From assembly GCF_000226115.1 (NCBI RefSeq), contig NC_016460.1, positions 3,534,001 through 3,598,000 on the forward strand: a DNA stretch of 64,000 nucleotides. Direction: 5' to 3'. Shown here piece after piece: positions 34,049-45,041 of this stretch. The notes under the pieces were generated by a model. That model saw only the letters and a list, made by a program, of their open reading frames with translations. It searched no databases and was not told the DNA's origin. Position numbers and translations under genes: made by a program. The DNA is from Thermothielavioides terrestris NRRL 8126. Lineage: Eukaryota; Ascomycota; Sordariomycetes; Sordariales; Chaetomiaceae. Position 1 is the first letter of the stretch. Each line of letters begins with the position of its first letter.

Positions 34049-34617
34049 ATGTTCCTCAAAGCCGCCCTCTCCACTGTCTTAATAGCCGGCTTGGCGCAAG
34101 CCTCGCCCGTGCCCGTCGAGCGCCGGGAACTCGGAGGTGTAAGTTTCAAGCAACCCAGTTCTTACATTCTTACATTCCCGTCTTTGATTCCCCGAACCCG
34201 GTCTTACAACTCACGTCCCGGTAGATTCTCATCTGCAACGAGCCAAACGCGCAAGGCCACTGCGAGTATGGCGTGTACAAGCTCGAGACGTGCTACAACC
34301 TGCCGCCAGCGCTGATCCACAACGCGGCCACCTTCGCCCCCGACGGGGAGGCCTTCTTCTGCTACCCTTACCTGTGAGTCCTTGCCGGTGCAGGTGTGGA
34401 GCGGATATGATGAGACGGGTTGGTGCTGATTGTGAACCCGAAAAATAGCATGGAGTGCGGCGGCATCTGCACGTCGCCCGAGGGCTGCACCCTGGGCGCC
34501 GTGTCGTTCAACTATGAGCACAAGTTCAACTTGACGGCGACGGGCTGGAACAAGTATATCACGTCGTTCGACTGCCACAGCAACAAGACGACCACGCCCG
34601 AGACCTGGAGGAGGTGA
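34049..34617 (+). CDS. Small secreted cysteine-containing protein
   Basis: Three exons (34049-34138, 34225-34373, 34449-34617) give 135 aa. A classical signal peptide (MFLKAALSTVLIAGLAQAS) is followed by PVPVERRE, which may be a Kex2-type processing site. The mature part has seven to eight cysteines (ILICNEPNAQGHCEYGVY, ETCYNL, FFCYP, ECGGICTSPEGC, FDCHS), suggesting several disulphides. Length, secretion signal and cysteine content fit the broad class of small secreted proteins or candidate effectors. The ICxx..GxC start resembles beta/gamma-crystallin-like fungal small secreted proteins, but I cannot name a family with certainty. All introns have good donors (GTAAGT, GTGAGT) and preserve frame. 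Confidence 0.78.
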
Positions 34618-35136
34618 CGCCTTACCTGAAAGTACGTTCAGGGACCTAGGAAGCTCTGAGGTTTCCCACGAGATGCGCAACTCACTAGCTAGGTAGCCTT
34701 GTTCCGCCCGTTCGGCATTGGCATCGGTGTTCGGAGTTGGCCAGGGGGGGTTCAGCGGTCGCCCCAGCGATGACGGCATGGCGCTGTGGGCCCATCTTCT
34801 TATCCTCCCTCTACCCCGCCGTCGGCAGTCAATACTGCGTAAAAGGTGGGGTTGCAGCCGCCCTCTTCGACGACGGCAGTCAATTGGGATGTGGGCGGGG
34901 TAGCTCAGGCAAGCGGGATGGAGTTGGCAGCTCAAGGAATGTCTTGCAGGTTAGGTAGAAGGTAGAAGCATTCAGCTCGGAAATAATTAAACGTCCAGCT
35001 CTCTGCGTTCGTTAACACTCCAAACCCCTTTTGACTGCGACACACCTCTGCCTCACCACACCCCTTTCCCTCAACACAACACCAACAGCTCGCCATCGTC
35101 ACCCAACCACCCAACAACCGTCCACTGCCGTTCACG
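34618..35136. other. Intergenic between secreted protein and S-formylglutathione hydrolase
   Basis: About 520 bp holding the 3' end of one gene and the promoter of the next. A CTAGCTAGGTAGCC motif is at 34685-34698; nothing else stands out. Confidence 0.45.
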
Positions 35137-36106
35137 ATGGCCTTCACCACCAACGCCACCATCGCCTCCTTCGGCGGCAAGCTCTTCAAACTCTCCCACC
35201 AATCCACCACAACCGGCACCCCGATGGCCGTCAACCTCTACCTGCCGCCGCAAGCCCTCGCGAACCCGACCTCGCCAACCAAAGTGCCCGTGCTGATCTA
35301 CCTGTCCGGCCTGACGTGCACGCCCGAGAACTGCTCGGAGAAGGGCTTCTTCCAGCACCGGGCGTCGCAGGTGGGCCTGGCGGTGGTGTACCCGGACACG
35401 TCGCCGCGGGGGCTGAACCTTCCCGGCGAGACGGCGTCGTGGGACTTCGGCGCGGGCGCGGGCTTCTACGTCGACGCGACGCGCGCGCCCTGGAGCGCGG
35501 GCTACCGCATGGAGAGCTACGTGGCGCGCGAGCTGCCGGCCGCGCTGTTCGGCGACCCGGAGTACGGCCGCTACCTCGACGGCGCGCGCGTGTCGATTAC
35601 CGGCCACTCCATGGGCGGGCACGGCGCGCTGACGCTGTATCTCAAGAACGAGGGGTTGTATAAGAGTGTTAGCGCGTTCGCGCCCATCGCGAACCCGGTC
35701 AATTGTCCGTGGGGCCAGAAGGCGTTTGCGGGGTACTTTGGGGAGGAGGATAAGGAGGAGTGGAAGCGGCACGACGCGACCGAGCTGGTGAAGGGGTGGA
35801 AGGGCAAGGATCTGAAGGCGTTGGTGGACGTGGGCACGGCGGATAATTTCTATAAGCAGGGGCAGCTGCTGCCGGAGAACTTTGAGAAGGCGGCCAAGGA
35901 GGCGGGCGTGACCGGGTTGACGGTGCGGTATCAGGAGGTGGGTTGAGCTTTTTTCGTTTGCGCTTTCATCTCCTCATCTCCCTGTCTGGCTGCGCTGCGC
36001 GCTCTGATGCTGACTATGGCAGGGCTACGACCACTCGTACTACTTCATGGCCACCTTCAGCGACGAACACGTCGACCACGCGGCGAAGCACCTGGGTTTG
36101 TTGTAG
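35137..36106 (+). CDS. S-formylglutathione hydrolase (esterase D family)
   Basis: Hydrolyses S-formylglutathione to formate and glutathione, the last step of glutathione-dependent formaldehyde detoxification in the cytosol. Exons 35137-35937 and 36023-36106 give 294 aa, normal for the family. Seen: LIYLSGLTCTPENCSEKGFFQ (54-72), YPDTSPRGLNLPGE, the nucleophile elbow GHSMGGHGAL with Ser158, DVGTADNFY with Asp236, and GYDHSYYF with His271 encoded by the second exon. The Ser-Asp-His triad is therefore complete. The start fits the family N-terminus and the intron donor is GTGGGT. High confidence in reaction class. Confidence 0.95.
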
Positions 36107-36426
36107 GAAAGGTGCACGGGGTATGAAGAGGACAGCCGTGTCGAGCGGGGGGAGCCCAAGGAGGCATTGACATGACATGCTTCCGACCGGTCTCTTTATA
36201 AAATAAATAGAAAGTAGCTGTCGACCAGATACGTGAAACGGCAGGCAAAGTCTAGGAAATCGATATTCCAACAACTGCTCGGTCCCGCCTTCTGCCATGC
36301 AGAGTAAAAGGAAATGGCACAATTAGCTAGCCACCAACGCCAGGTTTATGATGGTATCCAACAATCCAACCCTCCCTCTCCCTCTCCTCCCCCCCCCCCC
36401 AAAGACCATAACCCCCGACCCGCCCT
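36107..36426. other. Intergenic, convergent 3' regions; poly-C tract
   Basis: A short convergent spacer with 3' UTRs. It contains a homopolymer of about a dozen C residues near 36388-36400. Confidence 0.55.
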
Positions 36427-39133
36427 TCAACTGACCCGGTTGTGATCGACGGGGCTGAACCGGCCGGCGTCCTCGCGCTCCAGCCGGGCGCGCGCCTCGG
36501 CGTCGGCCTCGCGGCGGATGCGGGCGTACGCGAGCTTCTCGAAGCGGCTGAGGGCGCGCCACCAGTGCTGGCCGGCCTCGTGCTCGGCGATGCGCTCGAG
36601 CAGGTCGGCGGTGCGGAAGCGCACCTCGCGGTCGCGGTGGAACAGGCCCAGGGCGACGTAGAAGAGCCCCGCCTGCGACTCGGGCGCGACGCTCAGCAGC
36701 AGGCAGATCTCGTCGTACGAGCGCACGTACCGCGCCAGCGTGTCGTAGATCTCGCGGCTCTGCGCCGGCGTGAGCCGCTGCGCCCGCAGCCGGTCGTGCA
36801 GGTGCGCCAGGTCCAGGCCCTTGAGCGGCCGGATTGTGTAGAGCCGGGCGACGTCCTGAGGCTAGGTCAGTTCTTTTCTTTCTTTTTTCTTTTCTTTTGC
36901 TTCTTTTTTTCTTCCACTGTGCTGGGAATGCTTAAAAAAAAAAAAAAAAAAAGGCCAGGGGGCATACCTGGATGAAGCTGTAGTAGCTTCTCGTGTTCCG
37001 CCACCCCTCGATCCGCGTCACATTGCCAGCTAGCTCGCGTGCCTTGGTCGCCTCGTCCACCCAGACGTAGCCGTGCCCGTGGGCGGCCGCGATGTCGGCC
37101 TCGGGCTCGTCGCTGCCGATGTAGAGAGCGCTGGCGCCGTACACGCTCTCCTCGAACGCGGCGGCAATGCGCGTGAACTTGAGCACCCAGGCCCGCCACT
37201 TGGCCCGGATGACGCGCTCGCCCGCCCGCGTGGCGATGCTGCGCATGATGTCCGCCATGAACGCGACGTCGCCCGTCAGGTCGTTGGACGACGACGAGCC
37301 GCTGCTGCTCGACGAGTTGTGCACCAGGTTCGCGTACGCCGGGTTCTGCTGCTGGAAGTACACGAGCCCCTCCGTGATCGGGGCGGGCTCGATCTTGCTG
37401 CTGATCTTGATCTTCCCGGTCGGCAGGTCGCAAAGCAGATCCCACCATTCCGGATGGTGCTCGAACGTCGGGTTGGTGACGCCCGCGATGAACCCGGGCA
37501 CCTTCAGGAGGTCGTCGATCTTGGTCAGATCTGTGTACGGAAAGGCGTACCGGGTGAAGCTCCGGAGGATGCCGCCCGATGCGAGCGCGCAGGCGGCGAG
37601 CACGGCCTCGGCGACCTCCCCCGATGGCATGTTGTGCCCCAAGAAGACGATGCGCTTCTGCGTCAGGAGCGCGTTGACGAGGACGATGATGGGGTGCGTA
37701 TTAGGTCCGTTTGTTGTGAGATGCGGGTGCAGAGGGAACGTCTGGGGCGTCTTGCTGTGCGGGTCGGAGAAGTTCTGGATGAGCTTGATCAAGGAGAAGT
37801 CGCCGACGATCTCGGGCATGACGGCCACGGGAACCTTGACCGGAATGGGGATGCCCTTGTACATGACCTTGCTTTCGAACTCGTGCGTGTCCCGGGGCAC
37901 CACGTATGCCGCGTGCCCTTCCACATGCGCTTTGGATCCCGATCGGAAGATGGTGGGTCGCTTGGGCGGCTCGTTGCTGGCGTCGAACGGCCGGTTGACG
38001 TCCGCTCCGGCTTCCTCGGCGATCCGCGCCTGGATCATCTGCTCGAACTTTTCGACAAAGAGATCCTTGTTGTCGCTCGACTGCAGCAGATGCCGCTCTA
38101 AAAAGCTGAGTTTCGGCATGAGGGACAGGTCCATCTCGTTCACGGCATTGTAGAGCATCGCTAGTGTCTCCGGCACCGGGGCTTTGAAGTACTCCTCCAA
38201 GGCCAGTAATAATATGGGCTGCAGGCGAGGTTAGCTGGGACACTGCCATATATGCTTCAAGATTGGGGTGCGCAGTAGGCTTGCCTTATATATATGCAAG
38301 AATGGATGCCGAGTGCAGATGGCCATGGCCTTGACCACGGCGCCTCTCTTGACCGTTTTGTCTTGTTTTGTGTTTACGAGGTTGAGGACGTAGACCAGCG
38401 GCGGGCCCTCGCCGATCTCGGGCTCCGTGTCGGTCGAGACGTCGTCGTCCCAGTCGTCATCGTCATCGCCTAGACCACCGCCTTCCTCGTCTTCGTCGTC
38501 CGACTCGTGTATTATGCCCTTGGCCCGATCGCGCTTCCTGTTCCGCCGGGCCCGCCGTTCTTCCCTTGCGCGACGCTCGGCATCCTCCTCCTCTTGAGTG
38601 GTGTCCTTGTGCAGGAAGAAGATGGTCCAGTCCTGATTCCTGACGTGGGCCTGGTCGGGCAACATGAGCTCGGCAAGCATGTGCTCGTCGCCGGTGATGG
38701 CAACGGGGTATTGGTGTTCCATGACGGGGCCCCGGTCGATATCGAAGGACGCCACCAGGATGTACTCGACATGCATCTCGGCGCTGCCCCGCGGGTACTG
38801 CGAGCGCAGCCTGCGAGGTCGGCGCACGGCAGCATCGGAGCGCGGGTGTTCGCCGGCGGACAGCGAACTGTGGTGCGACGAGGCGCGGGTGCCGGTCGAC
38901 ATTGTCTTGCCCTTGGCGCTCAGGTCCGAGGTGCGGTCCAGTTCGGAGGTCCTTCCGGGGGCCGGCTGCGGGGAGCGGGTGGGGCGTGCGCTCTGCAGCG
39001 TCTCGGTGGCCAGCAACGGAGGGGTCGGGATCGTCGAGAGCGGTCGTCGGGGTTGGAGGCCCGTGCCGTGGGCGAGGCTGGCGAAGCTGTCGGCTCGCGG
39101 GAGGGCAGGGAGCGCGGCATGCGCCGACGCCAT
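36427..39133 (-). CDS. AFI1: AFI1-like DENN protein (Arf3-interacting, SPA domain)
   Basis: Polarity factor family: yeast Afi1 binds Arf3 and helps define the polarity axis; the family has DENN architecture. Exons 39133-38285, 38218-36968 and 36855-36427 give 842 aa. The N-terminal Afi1 docking region is seen as [42 protein letters not shown] and [15 protein letters not shown]. The central SPA/cDENN part includes [51 protein letters not shown] and [11 protein letters not shown]. The first intron uses a GC donor (AAG|GCAAGC) and joins LHIYK to [11 protein letters not shown], the only reading that preserves both frame and the family pattern. The second intron carries a 19-nt homopolymer. An acidic run (DDDDDWDDD) lies in exon 1. 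Confidence 0.88.
36934..36952. repeat. 19-nt A homopolymer in an AFI1 intron
   Basis: On the coding strand it is a T run just downstream of the intron-2 donor. Confidence 0.9.
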
Positions 39134-41242
39134 CACCGAGCGGTTGCGCCAACCAGCCCCCGGCCGCTATGTATGCAATGTACCGTTCGGCGGGTTTTCC
39201 TCCGGATTAATTGCCTAGCGCTCTTCCGCGTTTCACACTGCCGTCTCCTGCACCGGTTCCTGCACCGATTTTTCGCTCGCAGCGTGTGCACCGTCCGATG
39301 GATACTGACACTGCTCGCACCCAATGGAACGGCACGCTGCTTCGAGGAACGGTGCAATTCAACTGTGTTGCAGCAACGCCGAGACAAGGCGCTGCAGTTT
39401 TGAGCGACGCAGATCCGTTCCGCGAGTCGGTAGGAAACGGCTCCGGGCCGCCGTGTTCATGCACGCACTCGGTCGCAGCTCGGGCCGGGCGGGAAGGTAT
39501 CAAGTAGGTAAGGTACCTCAGGTCTGTACGGAATGCTGTGGAAGAGAGCTTACAACCCTCTCCCCCTTTTCGGCTTTCGTCGTGTCCAAAATAGCGTGGG
39601 GTTGGAGGGGAATCAAATGTTACGTGTCGCGCCTCGGTACGCTAACGATAGTTTAAATTGTGGGGTTCTGTACGCTAACCTGTCCTTGAAGTCACTTTCC
39701 CACGACTTTCTCTTCACAGAATGACCTCACTCAAGCCCCGTTCAAGCATTCTGTGACGAGTACACGTGCATTTAAATAAGGTACTCGTGAGAAGTCAACT
39801 TATGCTTGCACATGTACCCCTACTACTCCAGGATCATGAGTCCTAGCGCGGCACCTGCTGGCAATGGTAATTCGGCAGTACACGACGGGATAGGCCCATT
39901 CATCGGTGTACATACCACGGAGGAGGTGCAGCGATGTTAGGTAGTGACTGGTCGCCTCCCCCTGCGAGCTCAGGAATCTCGACCATCTCGGCATCACGGT
40001 CCGGACCAGCCACCCGAAGCCTCGTCTCATCGCGGCCAACATTTCGAGCCAATGTAGCGAGCGAGGGCTCCCGGAAGATGGCAATCACTGACCCAAGGAA
40101 CTGGTCTGAACCAAACCTGGAGTCGAGCCGTTGCGATGGACCTGGTACGCTCTCGTGAGCTCCGAGCGAGCGGTGATTAGGGATCCCTTGAGGGCTGTTT
40201 CTGCTGTTGGAGGAGGTTCCTCGTTCCAACGGGCTAACTTACCTAGGGTTGAAGTGGGCAGTCCTCAATTTGGGCCCGAGGCACTCCCCTTGTCTCGAGT
40301 CGCTGAACTGGCTAGGTACGTAACGGGCGATACAGGCGCCACGGGCGCTCCTCAACTCGAGCCAGGCTCCTTGCTTGGTGTATAATTATAAGGCGATATC
40401 TGTGACTTCCGCCCTCCATCCTCGAAACCCAATAGTCGCCATTGACACCGCACGCGTCATGTCCACACCAGAGGAGCAGAAGCATCCTGGCCACGATAAC
40501 AGCAAAAACACGCTAGCCATCGTCGTAGCCCCTCCCCCGTGACGATGACTGGCATCGACCGAGGTGACTCCGGGCAGGACGAGGGAGCAGAGAATAACAG
40601 CAACCAGCAGCCGCTGCCACAAGCGGCTCCATGCTCATTGCGGCCCGTGCCGTCTAAGTTTTTGGCTCCGGAGACGCCTGTCAAGCCAACAACAACCTGC
40701 GCTAGACGTCGTGCTCGGGCTAGACGTCGTCCTGGGGGACAAGGCCCCCTTCCGCTACCGCTGGTATTACCTAGCCATGATTCTGGCCATATATACGGTC
40801 TCGGCCTGACACTGGAGCCGTCCATCCGTGGCGTGTTTGTTGGCTCGTCGGCTACGCTACTTGGAGATGAGTCAGTTTTGAATTTCCTTCCCCGTCCGTA
40901 GCCACCTTCATGAACTTCGCGATGCTGACGCGGGAGCACTGTTGCGGTCGTTTTACATCCACCTCCCTCCATGAAGCTAGCTCGCGCTCGTCCTAGTCTA
41001 CTTTCCTCCACGTCAAGTACGACCGCAAGACGACGGGACGTCGAAGCCGAAATGCAGTGACTGGTCGGCAACGGCCTCGGGCCAACCTGCAGTATCAACA
41101 TTACCCCGTTTCACACCGCCAACAGCACAGCGAGAACTCGACCCAATACGCCACACCACACTACACTACAGTCGACCCCTGGGCTTTTCCGTTAGCGTGG
41201 TACTTATGGTGGATCACGATAGGGGCTCTAAATCACCGGTAA

Positions 41243-41258
41243 GGTAAGGTACCTTACC
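41243..41258. repeat. 16-bp perfect palindrome GGTAAGGTACCTTACC
   Basis: Self-complementary over all 16 bases; part of the scattered GGTACC-centred motif family. Confidence 0.9.
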
Positions 41259-41591
41259 AAGCCGTCTTAGCACGAAAGAGACCAACCGCAACAGGAAGTC
41301 AGAGGGCACTATCGCCTCAGCCTACAATATAGCTTCCTTCGGTGTCTGACCAGTTAGTCTGGTAGGGAAATGGCGTTCAATACACCGCTTCATCTATTTC
41401 AATCGTGCTTCAGTCGAACTTGGATTCTGGAGAGTGATGAGGAATAGGTGGGCAAAAAGGCCGAGTTTGGTTGGCTGTAAGCCCCTGTTAAAAGTGGGGG
41501 CAAGAACCAAACTAACAAACAAGCCAGGGTTAAACCGTTGATTGAAGCGAACCTAGCTTAAAGATGAGCTCCGGAAAGTGTTACATACATA

Positions 41592-41628
41592 CAGTGTATA
41601 CACTGACGGAGCGAAGCTAAGCTTCGCT
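41592..41628. repeat. Paired palindromes CAGTGTATACACTG and AGCGAAGCT-A-AGCTTCGCT
   Basis: Two adjacent perfect inverted repeats (41592-41605; 41610-41628 with a 1-nt centre) immediately before the tandem-repeat block. Confidence 0.9.
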
Positions 41629-41633
41629 TCATA

Positions 41634-41955
41634 TTACCAGGCAAATCTCCAGAGTTATCTATACAGGGACTGGTCGAGAGGCCCAAGTTATATGACTTAG
41701 CGCAGTTTGTACAGTGTCAATTTCTCTATAAATTACCAGGGCGTAAAGCTTCGCTTTACACTTACAGAGGCAGATAGCCACCGTAGGGTCTAGTATTACT
41801 AGGAAATCCTCCAGAGTTATCTGTGCGGGGACTGGTCGAGAGGCGCAAGTCATATGACTTAGCGCGGTTTATACAGTGTTAATTTTTCTGTAAATTACCA
41901 GGGCGTAAAGCTTCGCTTCACACTTACGGAGGCAGACAGCCACCGGAGGGTCGAG
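41634..41955. repeat. 162-bp tandem repeat, two diverged copies
   Basis: The segment from ATTACCAGGCAAATCTCC at about 41634 recurs 162 bp later (GGACTGGTCG at 41667 and 41829 are equivalent points). Copy differences are almost all C/T or G/A transitions. Each unit contains the inverted repeat GTAAAGC-TTC-GCTTTAC (41743-41759), with one mismatch in copy two. Confidence 0.85.
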
Positions 41956-42093
41956 TACAATTCCCGGCCTTTCAAGGAGTCGTCTTCGCGCGCTGTTCTC
42001 TTTTCGCATCACCGCTTGGCACAAACCGCGGCATCTCCCATCCGGCAAACGGATAGACGGTCACATCTCGGATCCATCCTCCTGGCTCTCCCG

Positions 42094-43574
42094 ATGCAAA
42101 CTCACCAGGCGCTCGACGGCATCTCGGAGGGGCTACGGTCCCTCAACCTCGACCCCCCTGACTGCCTTCTATTCAAACCTAGCAACGAGAACTCCTGGCT
42201 CGGAGCTACGTTCAAGAACGTACCCCGCTACCTGTTTCGAGTTTTTACCCCCATGTCCCGCGGCGCGACCGATCCAATCTGGGCCAGGTCTAGGGATGCG
42301 GCCGACGGCAACCCAAACGCACGACGGGACATCTTTGCGAGGGACGAGGAAGAGGTGGCGAGCATGCTAAATCAGCATCTTAGGTGGTGGGAAGGCGTCG
42401 AAGACAACTTCGTTTCTTGGACGAGCTCGTTGTTATTTGCACTGGTCTACATCTTCAACCGCCACGCAAGTGAAAGGGATGGCTCGGCCTTTGAGGATAT
42501 TTTCCTTTGCATCGTCGACACTACCCTCTTCCCCCGTGGCGTGTTCCTCCGGGATCTGGATCTCATCGACGCGTTTCGCAGATTCGACGATCAGCTATAT
42601 AATCTCGGGATTCTCCGGCGGGAACATCGCGGAGGGTTGCTCTACTTTGGGGAATATCTGTCGCAGGGCGCTCTCAAGATCGAGGGCAAGTGCCGAATTG
42701 TTTCAGCGCAAGCGATGATTGACCGAGGGCTATATGACTTGCAGCCGAGGTTCAAGGAGTTTGCCGACTGGCAACCAACATGGGAACCGCTTTTGGCCAG
42801 CCCTGTTCTTGAACTCCGCGCGGAATTTAAGCAGAAATCAGGAGATGCGTGGGACGTAAGCTTCAAAGAACATCTAGCGGCAATGGACATTGCAGACCTC
42901 TTTGGTGGACGCTGGGCGCTGCCGGTGGCAGCCAACCTTCTCGCATTACGGCCTCGCCGGATCTGGGACCAGCGTATTCTCGAGACGTTTAGAGCACCGC
43001 GTTTTACAGGCTCGTTCTCTCTCTGACCCTTCGCGACATCGGACTTATGCTAAGTTAATCGATACAGATGACGCAAGAGAGGATTGCTCCCCTGAGAAGA
43101 CAAAGGTGGTTGCTCCCAGCTCGCTGCCAGAAGTGCAACAGTATGCCGAGCTTATGCGTCAAGTTTACCTGGATATCTGCCTGGCCCAAATGAAAGGTCG
43201 GTCAAGCAAGGCCCAATATCTGGTTTTGCGCAGTCACAAAACTAATAATGGTGGTTCGCGCGTTAGATTGCATCGACACGGCGGAGCGCGAACTGCGAAG
43301 AGCCAGAAGGCTCGCGCGCAACATGAATTGTAGAACACTGTACGACGAAGGCTCGCACTCGATAACGCCCTCGATATATTCCCAGTGTGCCGCCATGCTG
43401 GAGAAACTCGGGAAAATTCGGCATTCGAGGGAAGTGATTCATGGCGAGCTTGCAGAGCTCCGATACACGGCCGACATGACGGATTCTTCTGTTGGATCCG
43501 CTGCGCAGGCTCAGGAAGACGAAGCTATCACAATGCAGGCTAAGGCACACTACTGGGATCAATGGTGGTGTTGA
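42094..43574 (+). CDS. DUF7587 domain protein with C-terminal helical region
   Basis: Three exons (42094-42973, 43068-43196, 43267-43574) give 438 aa. The first 240 residues match the fungal DUF7587 pattern as I know it: VPRYLFRVFTP (44-54), ARRDIFARDEEEVASMLNQHLRWW, DNFVSWTSSLLFALVYIF (104-121), LCIVDTTLFPRGVFLRDLDLI, and FGEYLSQGALKIEGKCRIVSAQAMIDRGLYDLQP. Function is not established. The second half, reached through two introns that restore frame, is helix-rich (PEVQQYAELMRQVYLD, IDTAERELRRARRLAR, AAMLEKLGKIRHSREVIHGEL) and probably coiled coil. Intron 1 has a weak GTATTC donor and intron 2 a GTCGGT donor, with an ACTAAT branch-like site. A simpler reading stops at 43026 after exon 1. It lies in the accessory part of the window, beside diverged tandem repeats. 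Confidence 0.68.
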
Positions 43575-43665
43575 AGATGTTGTATTGTGGGAGAGGCCTC
43601 CTGATCAGGAGCCCAGTCTTGGGCGGCAGTTGGGTATCAGGCTGGTGGATCCTAATCTCGGTGGG

Positions 43666-43687
43666 CCGGCCCGGGGCCCCGGGCCGG
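43666..43687. repeat. 22-bp GC-only perfect palindrome
   Basis: The core is GCCCGGGGCCCCGGGC with matching flanks CCG and CGG. It would extrude as a very stable hairpin. Confidence 0.9.
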
Positions 43688-43849
43688 GCTGATTCTGACA
43701 TCTTCAACTGGGATGGATTCTTCAACCGAGTAGTCTTGAGGGAAAGGAAGGATGGCATGTGCAGCAGACCATGAGTGGACTTGTTGGTTTCCATCTGCCC
43801 ATAATAGGAGCATGAGAGGACAGGTCGACAGGGATTCAGTTGGAGACGT

Positions 43850-43919
43850 CGGCATCATCACTTTCAATCAAGCTGTTGGCCTCCCTGCGGGCTCCCACAC
43901 GCTTCATTCGTTCCACAGG
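43850..43919. repeat. Direct repeat copy A (~70 bp)
   Basis: It shares CAATCAAGCTGTTGGCCTC, CTGCGG and CTCCCACACGCTTCATTC with copy B at 46400-46472; small indels and transitions separate them. Confidence 0.85.
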
Positions 43920-45041
43920 TAAACTCGTGGTTGTGATCACGACGGCTTTCCAGCAGAACTACTGCGCGATTCGAACCATGATCGCCGTTGGTGTCACGAT
44001 ATCGATGGCCAACAACAAAATGTATTTAAATGTAGGTGGTGGGCGCCCTATTCAGCCAGTTGCGGCTGTTCGGGCCACTCAGCCCGCACATTCGACGGGC
44101 TCCAACACAACCTCGTTAGCTCGAGCCTATTCCATCCACAACGTTGCGTCGCTAATTAAGAAGCTCCCAGCTATCGGCACCAGACTAGGCCCCGGGCCGC
44201 GGGGCCTCGGAGGTGGACAGCAGACGAGGCCTCCAGCTCGCTGCCGCCCTTGCCGCCCAGGAGGTCCAGCAATATCATCGGCGCGGACGTGGGGACCGAG
44301 ATGATGCCCCGGATATCGAGGGCCGCTTGGGCTTGTTGAACCGTAGCGCGCCGCGTTGACCTCTTTGTGCACGGAGAAAGAGCGGAAAGCAACAAACAGG
44401 AGAAAGATGATATGCTTTCCCGTGGAAACGAGAAAAAGCCGTAGAGAAGAGCGGAAACGAGCTCTGATCTGTCATGGGGACGGACCTACAGAGTATTTCG
44501 TAATCTGTACTGGCTGAGGACACTAGGCTTACCTTTTTCGATCCACGGTTCTTTCATTCTGTGGCTCTTCTTCCTCTGCTACCCTTGCTGGTGTTGCTGG
44601 TGTTGGTGCTGGTGTTGCTGGTGGTGCTCGGGCAGGCAAGTACTGCGTTTGCAATAGATTTGATACGGTCAAAAAGGGGTTCTCCAATGTTTGGTCAGGC
44701 TACACAAGGAGGTGCCGGACATGCCGTTTGAGTCCCGCGCTCAGCTACACGATGTTGTTGGTTCTTCAAGACCCTTCATGTTGCATTGGGGGCGGCTCGT
44801 TCCTGCATTAGCGATTTGTGACCCATTGGGGTTGCTGCAATTCCCGTCATGGTCAGACGAATGGCCTGCCCTGTTCGACGCTCCTTCAATTCTATTCATT
44901 CTCGTTCGCTGTCTCGCTCGGCTCTCTGTTCCTGGTGCTGTCGTGCATTCGAGGTGAGTCTTTGTCGATTCTTCGTCCGTGAACTCCGCATCGTGACTTC
45001 GACCTGCTCCATCTCGTTGTTGGTGACAACAAGTTAGCACA

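Larger units (their letters stand above)
39134..42093. other. 3-kb gene-free tract with palindromes and a tandem repeat
   Basis: Divergent spacer between AFI1 and the DUF7587 gene. No gene is supported; the right-hand 500 bp holds palindromes and a 162-bp tandem repeat described separately. A 16-bp GGTAAGG-centred palindrome is at 41243-41258. Around 40680-40740 a GCTAGACGTCGT 12-mer occurs twice. Confidence 0.55.
43575..45041. other. Intergenic with GC palindromes and one copy of a direct repeat
   Basis: About 1.5 kb without a convincing gene. It contains a 22-bp GC-only palindrome (43666-43687), a matching GC hairpin (44190-44210), the first copy of a ~70-bp direct repeat (43850-43919) and a GTTGCTGGTGTTG simple repeat near 44585-44625. 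A minus-strand open frame at about 44171-44395 looks faintly protein-like but lacks a start context or domain. Confidence 0.5.

Noticed and set aside
40539..40901. Plus-strand 120-codon ORF in the AFI1-DUF7587 spacer
   Set aside because: Contains repeated GCTAGACGTCGT and a random-looking translation; no family match.
44171..44395. Minus-strand fragment with a faintly protein-like stretch (ALDIRGIISVPTSAP)
   Set aside because: Too short, no start context, no recognisable family; possibly a pseudogene scrap but unsupported.
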